The notes below the pieces were generated by a model, which worked only from the letters and a program-made list of their open reading frames with translations, did not search any database and was not told the DNA's origin. A program made the position numbers and the translations under genes. DNA of 64,000 nt from Streptomyces venezuelae (GTDB taxonomy: Bacteria > Actinomycetota > Actinomycetes > Streptomycetales > Streptomycetaceae): assembly GCF_008642335.1 (NCBI RefSeq), contig NZ_CP029191.1, positions 5,394,001 through 5,458,000 on the forward strand, in the 5' to 3' direction. This document shows positions 23,178 through 38,100 of this stretch, piece by piece (the stretch's first letter is position 1; the number at the start of each line of letters is the position of its first letter).

Positions 23178-26100
23178 ATGAAGGCATCCAGGTCTGACGA
23201 GCAGAGGACGGGCGAGGCCCGCGGCACCGCCATCGCAGTGATCGGGGCCTCCTGCCGAGTGCCCTCGGCGTCGACTCCGGCACAGCTGTGGAGCCTCCTC
23301 ATGGAGGGCACCGACGCCGTCTCGGCCTGGCCCGCGGAGCGCGGAGCGGGCAGCCCGTCCTGGCGCGGCGGATTCCTCGACGACGTCGCCTCCTTCGACG
23401 CCGCCTTCTTCGGCATCGCCCCCGACGAGGCCGCCGCGATGGACCCCCAGCAGCGCCTCGCGCTGGAACTGGTGTGGGAGGCCATGGAGGACGCCGGTGT
23501 CCGCGACGATCGGCTGCGCGGCTCCCGCACCGGCGTCTTCGTCGGTGTCTCCTCCGACGACTACGCGGGCCTCGCCGCCCGCGGCGGGACGCCGGGCCCC
23601 GGCGGACCGCACGACTTCACCGGCCGCCACCGCGCCGTCATCGCCAACCGGGTCTCCTGGCACCTGGGCCTGCGCGGCCCCAGCCTGGCCGTCGACGCCG
23701 CCCAGGCCTCGTCCCTGGTCGCCGTCCACCTCGCCTGCGAGAGCATCCGCAGCGGCGACGCCGACCTCGCCTTCGCCGCCGGCGTGAACCTGATCCTCTC
23801 GCCCGAGAGCATGCGCGCCACCGCGAACCTCGGCGCGCTCTCCGCGAAGGGGCGCTGCGCCACGTTCGACGAGAACGCCGACGGGTTCGTACGCGGGGAG
23901 GGCGGGGGAGTCGTCCTCCTCAAGCCGCTCGACCGCGCGCTCGCGGACGGCGACCGCGTCTACTGCGTCATCGAGGGCAGCGCCGTCAACAACGACGGCG
24001 GCGGCGAACGCCTCACCGACCCCGACGCCGACGGCCAGCGCGACGTGCTGCGCCGGGCCTACGCCGATGCCGGGATCAGCCCCGACACCGTCCAGTACGT
24101 CGAACTCCACGGCACCGGTACGCCGGTCGGCGACCCGGTCGAGGCGGCGGCCGTCGCCGACGTCATCGCACGCGGCGGCGCCGAGGGGGACGCGGGCCGG
24201 GAGCCCCTGCGGGTCGGCTCCGTCAAGACGAACCTCGGGCACCTGGAGGCCGCCGCGGGCATCGTCGGCCTGCTGAAGGCCGCGCTGTCCCTGCGCCACC
24301 GTCAGCTCCCGCCCACCCTGCACTTCACCGCGCCCAACCCGGCGATCCCCCTGGACGACCTGAACCTCCGGGTGCAGACCGAGCCGACCGACTGGCCCGC
24401 GCCGGACGGCCAACTCGTCGCGGGAGTCAGCTCGTTCGGGATCGGCGGCACGAACTGCCATGTGGTGCTCGCGGAGGCGCCCGAGCGCGCGGCCACGCAC
24501 GACGACACACCCGCCGCTGCCCAGGACGACACACTCCGCCCCGCGGCCCGCCGGCCCCTGCCCTGGGTCCTGTCGGCCCGCACCGAGGAGGCACTCGCAG
24601 CGCAGGCCGCGCGGCTGCACACGTACGTACAGGAGCACCCGGCGTCCAGCAATGCCGACATCGCCCACTCGCTCGCCGCCGGACGCTCGACGTGGGAGCA
24701 CCGCGCCGTCGTCGTCGGCAAGGACGGGGACGACCTCGCGGCAGGGCTCGCGCGCCTCCACGAGCAGGCCGTGAGCGGCGTCGCAGAGCCGGGCGGGACC
24801 GCGTTCCTGTTCTCCGGCGTCGGCTCCCACCGCGTCGGCATGGGCCGCGAACTGTACGAGACGTACCCCGTGTTCGCCGCCGCCCTCGACGACGTGCTCG
24901 ACCACTTCGTCCCCGGCCTCGACCTGCGCACGGTGCTGCTCGGCGACGACGACGCCGCGGCCGCGGAGGCGCTCGACGGCATGCGGTACATGCAGCCCGC
25001 CCTGTTCGCCTTCCAGGTCGCCCTGTACCGCCTCGTCACCTCCTGGGGCGTCACCCCTGACCTGCTGGTCGGCCACTCCTTCGGCGAGATCGTCGCCGCG
25101 CACGTCTCCGGCGCCCTGCCGCTCGCCCACGCCGCCGCTCTCGTCGCCGCGCGCGGTGAACTCATGGAGCAACTGCCGCCGGGCGGCGCCATGATCGCGG
25201 TCGAGGCGACCGAGGAGGAGCTGCTCACCGCCCTCGACGGCGTCGACGACGTGTCGGTCGGCGTCATCAACGGCCCGCGCGCCGTGGTGCTCTCCGGCGC
25301 CGACGAGTCCGTCACCCGGATCGCCGACGCGCTCGCCGCCGACGGCCACCGCACGAGCCGCCTCCGCGTCAAGAATGCCGCGCACTCGCCGCTGATGGCC
25401 CCCATGCTCGACGAGTTCGCCCGCCGCATCCACGGCCTCGACGTCGACGAGCCCGCCGTCCCCATCGTCTCCACCGTCACCGGACGCACCGGTGCCGCGC
25501 TCACGGAGGAGTACTGGATCGGGCACCTCAGCGCCACCGTCCGCTTCCACGACGCGCTCGCCGAATGCCGGGCGCGGGGCGTGACCCGGTTCGTCGAACT
25601 CGGTCCGGGCAGCGTGCTCACCCCGCTCGTCGCGCCGGACGAGACGGAGACCGCGGTCGCCCTCCAGCACCGCGACCACCCGGAGGCGCAGGCGCTCCTG
25701 ACCGGTCTCGCCACGGCCTGGACCGCGGGCACCCCCGTCGACTGGGCGGCGGTCGTCGGCCCGGCGCGGAGGGTGGACCTGCCCACGTACGCCTTCCAGC
25801 GCCGCCGCCACTGGCTCGACGAACGGCCCGCCCCGGAGGAGGCCGAGGAGCACATCGGTTCCGCGACGCTCGCCCTGCGCGACCGCATCCGGACCGAACC
25901 CGACGGCTTCCTCGTCCGCTGGCTCGCCGACCACATGGCGTACCTCACCGGCACCGCGGCCGTCGACCCCGCCGCGACGTTCCGCGACCTCGGCCTGGAC
26001 TCGGTCCTCTCCGTCGAACTGCGCAACCGTCTCGTCTCGGCGACCGGACTGCGGATGCCCGCGAGCATCCTCTTCGACTATCCGACGCTCCGCGACCTCG

Positions 26101-29100
26101 CCGACCACCTGCACGAACGCATCGTCGGCGCGCTTGCGCCCGCGCCCGGCGCCCCCGCGGACACGGAGGTGGCCGCCGGTACGACGGTGGCGGCGGCGGA
26201 CGACGACGATCCCGTCGCGATCGTCGGCATGGCCTGCCGGCTGCCCGGCGGCATCGACTCGCCGCAGCGGCTGTGGGAGGCGCTCGCCGCGGGCGTGGAC
26301 GCCACGTCCGACTTCCCCGAGGACCGCGGCTGGGACCTGGCGAACCTCTTCGACCCGGACCCGGCCAACCCCGGCACGACGTACACGCTCCGCGGCGGAT
26401 TCCTTACCGGCGCCGGGGACTTCGACGCCGAGTTCTTCGGGATCAGCCCTCGCGAGGCGGCGGCGATGGACCCGCAGCAGCGGCTGCTCCTGGAGACGGC
26501 GTGGGAGGCGCTGGAGCGGACCGGTATCGACCCGGACTCCCTGCGCCGCAGCAGGACCGGCGTCTTCGTCGGCGCCACGAACATGGAGTACGGCCCGCAC
26601 TTGGACGCCCCGACCGACGGCACGGAGGGCTTCCGGCTCACCGGCAACACGAGCAGTGTGGCCTCGGGCCGCATCTCGTACCAGCTCGGCCTCGAAGGCC
26701 CGGCGATGACGGTCGACACGGCCTGCTCCTCGTCGCTCGTCGCCCTGCATCTTGCGGTGCAGGCGATCAGGAACGGTGAGTGCTCGCTGGCGCTGGCGGG
26801 CGGCGTGACCGTGCTGTCGACACCCGGCATGTTCGTCGAGTTCTCCCGTCAGCGCGGGCTCGCCGCAGACGGCCGCTGCAAGCCGTTCTCCGACGACGCG
26901 GACGGCACGGGCTGGGCCGAGGGCGTGGGTCTGCTGGTCGTGGAGCGCCTTTCGGAGGCGCGGCGGCGCGGGCACCAGGTGCTGGCCGTGGTGCGCGGCA
27001 GTGCGGTGAATCAGGACGGCGGCAGCAATGGACTGACGGCGCCGAACGGTCCTTCGCAGCAGCGGGTCATCCGTGATGCGTTGGCGAGTGCGCGGTTGAC
27101 GTCGGCGGACGTGGATGTGGTGGAGGCGCACGGTACGGGTACGTCGTTGGGTGACCCGATCGAGGCGCAGGCGTTGCTGGCCACGTATGGCCAGGGGCGG
27201 GACGCGGGGCGGCCGTTGTGGCTCGGTTCGGTGAAGTCCAACATCGGGCACACGCAGGCCGCGGCCGGTGTCGCGGGCGTCATCAAGATGGTGCAGGCGA
27301 TGCGCAACGGCGTCATGCCGCGCTCCCTGAACGTCTCCGCGCCGTCCCGTCACGTGGACTGGGAGTCCGGTGCGGTCAGCGTGCTGGCGGCCCAGCAGGA
27401 GTGGCCCGAGCTCGACCGTCCGCGTAGGTCGGCCGTGTCGTCGTTCGGGATCAGCGGGACGAACGCGCACGTGATCCTGGAGGCGGCGCCGGTCGATGTG
27501 GCGCCGGTCGAGGCGGGTGCGGACGCGGGTGAGGCGCCCGTGTCTGTGGTGCCGTGGGTGTTGTCGGCGCGGAGTGAGGCGGCGCTCGCGGAGCAGGCGG
27601 GGCGGTTGGCGGCTCGGCTTGGTGAGGGTGAGCTGCTGGGGCTGCGGGATGTGGCGCACACGTTGGTGAGTGGGCGTGCGGCGTTGGAGCACCGGGCGGT
27701 CGTGCTCGGCAGTGACGTTGGTGAACTGTCAGCTGCGCTGGGCGAGTTGGCTGCCGGGCGTGAGGCCTCTGGTGTCGTGTCGGGCCGTGTCGGCTCCGGT
27801 GCCGCTGACGCGGGCGCGGTGTTCGTGTTCCCGGGGCAGGGTTCGCAGTGGGTGGGGATGGCTCGGGAGCTGTTGGGGTTCTCGCCGGTGTTCGCGTCGC
27901 GGATGGCGGAGTGTGGTGCTGCGCTTGAGCCGTTTGTGGATGGCTGGTCGCTGCTTGATGTGGTGCGGGAGGGCGACGAAGAGCTGCTGCGTCGGGTTGA
28001 TGTGGTGCAGCCGGTGTTGTTTGCGGTGATGGTGTCGCTGGCGGAGTTGTGGCGTTCGCTGGGGGTGCGGCCTGCTGCGGTGGTGGGGCATTCGCAGGGT
28101 GAGATCGCTGCGGCGTGTGTGGCGGGTGCGTTGTCGTTGGGTGATGCGGCGCGGGTTGTGGCGTTGCGGTCGCGGGCGATTGTGCGGCTGGCGGGTAAGG
28201 GCGGGATGGTGTCCGTTCTGGCGCCGGAGGCTCAGGTTGTGGGGCGTCTGACGGCGGGGCTGCAGGTGGCTGTGGTCAATGGGCCTGAGCAGGTCGTGGT
28301 GTCGGGTTCGCCTGATGAGCTGGATGCGTTCATGGCCGTGTGTGAGGCCGATGGGGTGCAGGTGCGGCGGATCGCCGTGGACTATGCCTCGCATTCGCCG
28401 CAGGTCGAGGAGCTGCGGGATGAGCTGTTGGACGTGCTCGCGCCTATTGAGCCGCAGGCCGGGCAGGTTCCCCTGTTCTCCACGGTCACTGGTGACGTGA
28501 TCGACACGACCGGGATGGATGCGGAGTACTGGTTCACGAATCTTCGGCAGACTGTCCGGTTCGATGCCGCGCTGAAGAGCTTGTTGGGTGCTGGACACCG
28601 CGTTTTCGTCGAGTCGAGTCCGCACCCGGTGCTCGTGGGCGCCGTGACGCAGGCCGCCGAGGGCGAGGGTGTCGCGGGTGTGACCGCGGTGGGGACGCTG
28701 CGGCGGAACGAGGGTGGTTCGGCTCGGTTGTTGCAGAGTCTGGCCGAGGTCTATGTCGCGGGCCTGGCCGTGGACTGGTCGCCGTGGGTGGCGGGCGGAC
28801 GGCTCGTGGAGTTGCCTACGTATGCCTTCCAGCGTCGTCGTCACTGGCTGCCGGCCGGGCGTTCTGTGGTGGACGCGGCGGGGCTGGGGCTGCGAGCCGC
28901 CGGGCACCCGCTGCTCGGCGCCGCCGTTGCTCTCGCGCCGCAGGAAGGCCTCGTCCTCACGGGTCAGCTGTCGCTGCACACGTACCCGTGGCTGGAGGAC
29001 CACGCCGTCTACGGGACCGTCATCCTGCCCGGCACCGCCTTCGTCGAGCTGGCGCTGCACGCCGGTGACGAGGTCGGCTGCGGTGCCGTCGAAGAGCTGA

Positions 29101-32100
29101 CGCTGGAGCGGCCGCTCGTGCTGGCGCCGGGCGTGTCGACGTCCGTGCAGGTGTCGGTGGGGGCTCCGGACGAGGCGGGCCGCCGGACGATCTCCGTGCA
29201 CTCGCGCGTGCAGGACGCCGAGGTCCACGCCGATCAGGGCGCGGAGTGGGTCCGGCACGCCGTGGGCGTACTGGCCGACGGGGCGGCGGCAGAGGCGGGG
29301 ACGGAGCGGCTGGAGGGGCAGTGGCCGCCGGCCGGTGCCGAGCGCGTGGACGTCGCCGACGCCTACGAGACCCTTGCCGACCTCGGCTACGGCTACGGTC
29401 CCGTCTTCCAGGGCCTGCGCGCGGTGTGGCGTGCGGGGGATGACCTCTTCGCCGACGTGCGGCTCCCGACGGAGCCCGACGAGTTCGGCGTGCACCCCGC
29501 GCTGCTGGACGCCGCTCTGCATCCGCTGCTCGCCGGGGAGATCGTCGTTCCGTTCTCGTGGAGCGGGGTGCGGCTGCACTCCGTGGGCGCCTCGGCGTTG
29601 CGGGTGCGGTTGTCGCGGGATGCCGACGGTGCCGTGCGGTTGGCGGCGTTCGATGGTGCCGGTCTGCCGGTGGTCTCGGTGGACGAGCTGCGGCTGCAGA
29701 AGATGTCGCGGGAGCAGTTGGGTGCGGCGGTGGCGGGCGGTGACCCGCTGTACGAGGTGCGTTGGGTCGACGTGCCCGTACCGGCCGCGCCCGGTCGTGA
29801 GCTTCCGGCCGATGTCGTCGTCGCCCACGTCGAGCCCGGCGGCGACGCGGGTGCGCGGGTCGCGGAGGTTCTTGAGACGGTTCAGCGTTTCCTCGCCGAG
29901 TCGGCTGAGGAGGCCAGGCTCGTCGTGGTCACGCGCGGCGGGATGACGGACACGCCGGACCCGGCGACGGCCGCGGTGTGGGGCCTGCTGCGTTCGGCGC
30001 AGACCGAGCAGCCCGGACGCATCGTGGTCGTCGACGTGCCCGAGGGTTCCGACACGGACACGGACACGGAGGCAGTCGTCGCGTCGGCGCTCGCCTGCGG
30101 GGAGCCGCAACTCGCTCTCGACGGCGACAGGGTGGTCGCGGCGCGCGTGATGACCGTCCCCGCCGAGGCGGGTGCCGCGGTGGCGTGGGACCCGGACGGC
30201 ACGGTCCTGATCACGGGGGCGAGCGGCGCGCTGGGGCAGCTCTTCGCGCGGCACCTCGTGGCCGAGTACGGGGTACGTCACCTGCTGCTCGTCAGCCGTC
30301 GCGGCGGCGAGGGCTCGGAGGAGCTGGCCGCCGCGCTGACCGGAGCCGGTGCGACCGTGACCTTCGCGGCCTGCGACGTCGCCGACCGGGAAGGCCTCGC
30401 GGCGGTGCTGGCGGGGATCCCGGAGGACCGTCCGCTGACCGCCGTGATCCATGCGGCGGGTGTACTGGACGACGGCATCGTCACCGCGCTGACCGCCGAG
30501 CGGGTCGACACGGTGTGGCGTCCGAAGGCGGAGGGGGCCAGGCTCCTGGACGAGCTGACGCGCGACGCCGACCTCGCCGCGTTCGTGCTGTTCTCGTCCG
30601 CCGCGAACGTGATGGGCACGGCCGGACAGGGCAACTACGCCGCCGCCAACGCCTACCTGGACGCCCTCGCCCTCGCCCGCCGTGCCGAAGGGCTCGCGGC
30701 GACCTCGCTGGCGTGGGGCCTGTGGGCCGGCGACAGCGCGATGACCGCGCACCTCGACGCGGCCGACATCGCGCGGCTCTCCCGCGGCGGCCTCGGAGCC
30801 ATGTCGACGTCCCAGGGCCTCGCCCTGTTCGACGCCGCCCTGGCGGCCGACCGGACGACCGTCGTCCCCGCCCGCTTCGACCTGCCCGCGCTGCGCAACC
30901 AGGCGGCCCAGGACCGGCTGCCGGCCGTGTTCAAGTCGCTGGTGCGTGCGCCCGTACGCCGGGCCGTGGCGCCCACCGCGGAGGAGGCCTCGTCGTGGGC
31001 CGCCGGGATGGCGGCGCTGGACGAGGGGGAGCGGCGGGACGCGCTGCTCGAACTCGTCCGCGGCCAGGTTTCGTTGGTGCTCGGCCTCGGCACGGGCGCC
31101 TCGGTGGAGGCGGACCGCGCCTTCCGCGATCTGGGCTTCGACTCGCTGACGGGGCTTGAGCTGCGGCAGCGGTTGCAGACGGTGACGGGGCTGCGGCTGC
31201 CGTCGACGCTCGTCTTCGACTACCCGACGCCGACCGTACTCGTCGGCTACCTCCTGGAGGAGATCGGCGGGACGGACGCGGTCTCGGCGCTGCAGGCCCC
31301 GGCGGCGGCCGGGGGTGTTGTCCCGGATGACGACGATCCGATCGTGATCGTGGGGATGGCGTGCCGTTTCCCGGGCGGGATCCGGTCCCCGCAGGAGCTG
31401 TGGCAGGCGACCCTCGACGGGGTCGACGCGATCACGGACTTCCCCGAGGACCGCGACTGGGATCTGGCGAACCTCTTCGACCCGGACCCGGGCCACATCG
31501 GTACCAGCTACTCCCGTCGGGGCGGGTTCCTGGCAGGTGCCGGGGACTTCGACGCGGAGTTCTTCGGGATCAGTCCGCGTGAGGCGGCGGCGATGGACCC
31601 GCAGCAGCGGCTGCTCCTGGAGACGGCGTGGGAGGCGCTGGAGCGGACCGGCATCGACCCGGACTCCCTGCGCGGCAGCAGGACCGGCGTGTTCACCGGG
31701 CTCATGTACCACGACTACGGCACGTGGCTCGGTGAGGCGACCGAGGACGTCGAAGGCCTGATGATCACCGGCAACAGCGGTGGCGTGGCGTCGGGACGTA
31801 TCTCGTACCAGCTGGGCCTCGAAGGCCCGGCGATGACGGTCGACACGGCCTGCTCCTCGTCGCTGGTGGCCTTGCATCTCGCGGTGCAGGCGATCAGGAA
31901 CGGTGAGTGCTCGCTGGCGCTGGCGGGCGGCGTGACGGTGATGTCGACGCCGACGACGTTCGTGGAGTTCTCGCGGCAGCGGGCGATGTCGGTGGACGGG
32001 CGCTGCAAGGCGTTCTCGGACGACGCGGACGGTGCGGGCTGGGCCGAGGGCGTGGGCCTGCTCGTCGTCGAGCGTCTTTCGGAGGCGCGGCGGCGTGGGC

Positions 32101-35100
32101 ACCAGGTGCTTGCGGTGGTGCGGGGCAGTGCGGTGAATCAGGACGGCGGCAGCAATGGACTGACGGCGCCGAACGGTCCTTCGCAGCAGCGGGTCATCCG
32201 TGACGCATTGGCGAGTGCGCGCTTGACGTCGGCGGATGTGGATGTGGTGGAGGCGCATGGTACGGGCACGTCGTTGGGTGACCCGATCGAGGCGCAGGCG
32301 TTGTTGGCCACGTATGGGCAAGGGCGGGACGCGGAGCGGCCGTTGTGGCTCGGTTCGGTCAAGTCCAACATCGGGCACACGCAGGCGGCAGCGGGTGTCG
32401 CGGGCATCATCAAGATGGTCCAGGCGATGCGCAACGGCGTCATGCCGCGCACGCTCCACGCCGACACGCCCTCCCACCATGTCGACTGGGAGTCGGGCCA
32501 GGTCAGGCTCCTCACCGAGAACCAGGAGTGGGCGGAACTCGACCGCCCGCGCCGTTCCGGTGTCTCGTCGTTCGGCATCGGCGGGACGAATGCGCACGTG
32601 ATCCTGGAGGCGGCGCCGGTCGATGTGGCACCGGACGCGGTGGGTGCGGACGCGGGTGAGGCGCCCGTGTCTGTGGTGCCGTGGGTGTTGTCGGCGCGGA
32701 GTGAGGCGGCGCTCGCGGAGCAGGCGGGGCGGTTGGCGGCTCGGCTTGGTGAAGGTGAGCAGCTGGGGCTGCGGGATGTGGCGCACACGTTGGTGAGTGG
32801 GCGTGCGGGGTTGGAGCACCGGGCGGTCGTGCTCGGCAGTGACGTGCATGAATTGGCTTCGGCACTGGGTGAGTTGGCGGCCGGGCGTGCGGCTTCGGGG
32901 GTCGTCTCCGGTCGTGCGGGGTCGTCCGGTGGGGGCGCGGTGTTCGTGTTCCCGGGGCAGGGTTCGCAGTGGGTCGGGATGGCCCGGGAGCTGCTGGGGT
33001 TCTCGCCGGTGTTCGCGTCGCGGATGGCGGAGTGTGGTGCTGCGCTTGAGCCGTTTGTGGATGGCTGGTCGCTGCTTGATGTGGTCCGTGAGGGCGACGA
33101 AGAGCTGCTGCGTCGGGTTGATGTGGTGCAGCCGGTGTTGTTTGCGGTGATGGTGTCGCTGGCGGAGTTGTGGCGTTCGCTGGGGGTGCGGCCTGCTGCG
33201 GTGGTGGGGCATTCGCAGGGTGAGATTGCTGCGGCGTGTGTTGCTGGTGCGTTGTCGTTGGGTGATGCGGCGCGGGTTGTGGCGTTGCGGTCGCGGGCGA
33301 TTGTGCGGCTGGCGGGTAAGGGCGGGATGGTGTCTGTCCTGGCGCCGGAGGCTCAGGTTGTGGGGCGTCTGACGGCGGGGCTGCAGGTGGCTGTGGTGAA
33401 CGGGCCTGAGCAGGTCGTGGTGTCGGGTTCGCCTGGTGAGCTGGATGCGTTCATGGACGCGTGTGAAGGCGATGGGGTGCAGGTGCGGCGGATCGCCGTG
33501 GATTATGCCTCGCATTCGCCGCAGGTCGAGGAGCTGCGGGATGAGCTGCTGGACGTGCTCGCGGAGATCCAGCCTCGGGCCGGGCAGGTTCCGTTGTTCT
33601 CCACGGTCACTGGTGACGTGATCGACACGGCGGTGATGGATGCGGAGTACTGGTTCACCAATCTTCGGCAGACCGTCCGGTTCGACGCCGCGCTGAAGAG
33701 CTTGTTGGGTGCTGGGCATCGCGTTTTCGTCGAGTCGAGTCCGCACCCGGTGCTCGTGGGCGCGGTGTCCCAGGCCGCCGAGGGCGAGGGTGTCGCGGGT
33801 GTGACCGCGGTCGGGTCGCTGCGGCGGAACGAGGGTGGTTCGGCTCGGTTGTTGCAGAGTCTGGCCGAGGTCTATGTCGCGGGCCTGGCCGTGGACTGGT
33901 CGCCGTGGGTGGCGGGCGGACGGCTCGTGGAGTTGCCTACGTATGCCTTCCAGCGTCGTCGTCACTGGCTGCCGGCCGGGCGTTCCGTGGTGGACGCGGC
34001 CGGGCTCGGGCTGCGGCCCGCCGGGCACCCGCTGCTCGGCGCCGCCGTCCGGATCGCCGGTGGTGACGAGGTCGTCCTCACCGGACGGCTGTCCCGTGCC
34101 ACTCATCCGTGGCTCGACGACCACGGGGTCTTCGGCACCGTTCTGCTTCCGGGTACCGCGTTCATCGAGATGACGCTCCGCGCCGCCGACGAGGTCGGCT
34201 GCGGTGCCATCGAGGAGCTGACGCTTGAGCGGCCGCTCGTGCTGGCGGAGGACGCCCAGGTGTCGGTGCAGGTGTCCGTGGGGGCGCCGGACGACACCGG
34301 GCGACGGACCGTCACCGTCCACTCCCAGGTCCAGGACGGCGACGCCGCCGTGGATGTCACCGGGGGAGCGGACTGGGTGCGGCACGCCGTCGGAGTACTC
34401 GCCGACATCGGCGCCGACGCCGGTTCCCGTTCCGGTTCCGTCGCGTCGGACGAGCGGCTGGTGGGGCAGTGGCCGCCGGCCGGTGCCGAGCGCGTGGACG
34501 TCACCGACGCCTACGAGACGCTCGCCGACCTCGGCTACGGCTACGGTCCCGTCTTCCAGGGCCTGCGCGCGGTATGGCGCGACGGCGACGAACTGTTCGC
34601 CGAGGTCCAGTTGCCGGTGGACGCCGACGAGTTCGGCATCCACCCGGCGCTCCTCGACGCCGCTCTGCATCCGCTGCCCTCGGGCGACCTGTGGGTGCCG
34701 TTCTCGTGGAGCGGGGTGCGGCTGCACTCCGTCGGTGCCTCGGCGTTGCGGGTGCGGTTGTCGCGGGATGCCGACGGTGCCGTGCGGCTGGTGGCGTTCG
34801 ACGGTGCCGGTCTGCCGGTGGTCTCGGTGGACGAGCTGCGGCTGCAGAAGATGTCGCGGGAGCAGTTGGGTGCGGCGGTGGCGGGCGGTGACCCGCTGTA
34901 CGAGGTGCGTTGGGTCGATGTGCCTGTACCGGCTGTGCCCGGTGCTGAGCTTCCGGCCGATGTCGTGGTCGCGTACGTCGAGCCCGGCGGCGACGTCCGT
35001 ACGAGCGTCGCGGGCGTACTGGAGACGGTCCAGGGCTTCCTCACCGCGTCGGCGGACGACGAGAGCTCCCGGCTCGCCGTCGTCACCCGTGGCGGCATCG

Positions 35101-38100
35101 CGGGCACGCTGCCCGACCCCGCCACCGCGGCCGTGTGGGGCCTGCTGCGCTCGGCTCAGACCGAGCACCCCGGCCGCATCCTGGTCGTCGACGTATCCAC
35201 GGAGGACGCCTCCGCGAGCGGCGAGACGCAGTCGGCGCTGCTCACCGCGCTCGCGTCGGGAGAGCCGCAACTCGCCCAGCGCGGCGCCAAGTTGACCGCT
35301 CCGCGGCTGGCGCCGGTCAGTGCCGACACCGACACCGCCACCGACACCGACGCCGCCACCCCAGTCCCCGCCTGGAACCCCGACGGCACCGTCCTCATCA
35401 CCGGCGCCGGTGGCTCCCTCGGCGGGCTCGTCGCCCGGCATGTCGTGGCCGAGTACGGCGTACGTCACCTGCTCCTCGTCAGCCGTCGCGGCGCCGAAGG
35501 CTCCGAGGTGCTGGCCGCCGAGCTGACCGGCGCCGGTGCGACCGTGACCTTCGCGGCCTGCGACGTCGCCGACCGGGAAGGCCTCGCGGCCGCCCTGGCG
35601 GAGATCCCGGACGATCACCCGCTCACCGCCGTGATCCACGCGGCCGGTGTCCTCGACGACGGCATCGTCACCGCCCTGACCCCCGACCGCATCGACACCG
35701 TCATGCGCCCGAAGGTCGACGGGGCCCGCCACCTGCACGAGCTGACGCGCGACGCCGGCCTCGCCGCGTTCGTGCTGTTCTCCTCCGCAGCCGGCGTGAT
35801 GGGTACGGCCGGGCAGGGCAACTACGCGGCCGCCAACACCTACCTGGACGCCCTCGCCCACGCCCGCCGAGCCGAAGGGCTCGCGGCGACCTCGCTGGCC
35901 TGGGGCCTGTGGGCCGGTGGTGACAGCGCCATGACCGCGCACCTCGACGAGACCGACATCGCCCGGCTGACCCGGGGCGGGCTCGCCCCGATGACCCCGG
36001 CGCAGGGCCTCGCCCTGTTCGACGCGGCTCTGGCCGCCGACCGCGCCACGCTCTTCCCGGCCCGCCTGGACCTGCCCGCGCTGCGCAACCAGGCGGCCCA
36101 GGACCGGCTGCCGGCCGTCTTCAAGTCGCTCGTCCGCGCTCCCGCCCGTCGCGCGGCGGCCGCCACGGGAGCCGGACAGGCCTCGTCGTGGGTCGCCGAG
36201 ATGGCGGCGCTGGAGGCGGGCGAACGGCAGGAGGCGCTGCTCGAACTCGTCCGCGGCCAGGTCGCGTTGGTGCTCGGGATCGGATCGGGTGCTTCCGTCG
36301 AGGCCGACCGGGCCTTCCGTGAGCTGGGCCTCGACTCGCTGACGGGCCTGGAGCTGAGGCAGCGGCTGCAGACGGTGACGGGGCTGCGGCTGCCGTCGAC
36401 GCTCGTCTTCGACTACCCGACGCCGACCGCGCTGGCCGACTTCCTTCGGGAAGAGATCGGCGGGACGGACGCGGTCTCGGCGGCGCCGGTCCCGGCGGCG
36501 GCCGGGGGCGGCACCTCGGATGATGACGACGATCCGATCGTCATCGTCGGGATGGCGTGCCGTTTCCCGGGCGGGATCCGGTCCCCGCAGGAGCTGTGGC
36601 AGGCGACCCTCGACGGGGTCGACGCGATCACCGACTTCCCCGACGACCGCGGCTGGGACATCGCCGACCTCTACGACCCCGACCCCGACCGGCCCGGCAA
36701 GACGTACACGCGGCGCGGCGGCTTCCTGCACGACGCCGCCGTGTTCGAGCCCGAGTTCTTCGGGATCAGTCCGCGTGAGGCGGCGGCGATGGACCCGCAG
36801 CAGCGGCTGCTCCTGGAGACGGCGTGGGAGGCGCTGGAGCGGACCGGTATCGCCCCGGACTCGCTGCGCGGCAGCAGGACGGGTGTCTTCACCGGGCTCA
36901 TGCCGATGGAGTACGGTCCGCCGCTGCACGAGCCCGTCGAGGGCATGGACGGCTTCCGCATGCTCGGCAGCGCGTCGAGCGTGGCGTCGGGACGTATCTC
37001 GTACCAGCTGGGCCTCGAAGGCCCGGCGATGACGATCGACACGGCCTGCTCCTCGTCGCTCGTCGCCCTGCATCTCGCGGTGCAGGCGATCAGGAACGGT
37101 GAGTGCTCGCTGGCGCTGGCGGGCGGCGTGACGGTGATGTCGACGCCGACGACGTTCGTGGAGTTCTCGCGGCAGCGGGCGATGTCCGTGGACGGACGCT
37201 GCAAGGCGTTCTCGGACGATGCGGACGGCGCGGGCTGGGCCGAGGGCGTGGGCCTGCTCGTCGTCGAGCGGCTGTCCGAGGCGCGGCGGCTCGGCCATCG
37301 CGTCCACGCGGTCGTACGGGGTTCCGCGGTGAACCAGGACGGCGGCAGCAACGGCATGACCGCCCCCAACGGTCCCTCGCAGCAGCGCGTCATCCGTGAC
37401 GCGCTGGCGAGTGCGCGGTTGACGTCGGCGGACGTGGATGTGGTGGAGGCGCACGGTACGGGTACGTCGTTGGGCGACCCGATCGAGGCGCAGGCGCTGC
37501 TGGCCACGTACGGTCAAGGGCGGGACGCGGGGCGGCCGTTGTGGCTCGGTTCGGTCAAGTCCAACATCGGGCACACGCAGGCCGCGGCCGGTGTCGCGGG
37601 CATCATCAAGATGGTGCAGGCGATGCGCAACGGCGTCATGCCGCGCACGCTCCACGCCGACACGCCCTCCCGTCACGTGGACTGGGAGTCCGGTGCGGTC
37701 AGCGTGCTGGCGGCCCAGCAGGAGTGGCCCGAGCTCGACCGGCCGCGCCGCTCGGCCGTGTCGTCCTTCGGCATCAGCGGGACGAACGCGCACGTGATCC
37801 TGGAGGCGGCGCCCGAGGACACGAGTACGCCCGAGAACGAGCCCGCGCCCACCAGCGCGCCCGCGCCCGCCGGGGCCCCGGCCCCCGTGGACACCCCGGC
37901 CCCCACCCTCCCCTGGACCCTGTCGGCCAGGACGGCCGACGGGCTGCGTCGGCAGGCGGCGCGGCTGCTCGACCACCTCGCGGAGCACGAGCACGAGCAC
38001 GAGCACGCCGAGAACACCGCCCCCGACCCCCGCGACATCGGCCACACCCTGGCCACCGGCCGGGCGCTGATGGACCACCGGGCCGTCGTCCTCGGCACCG

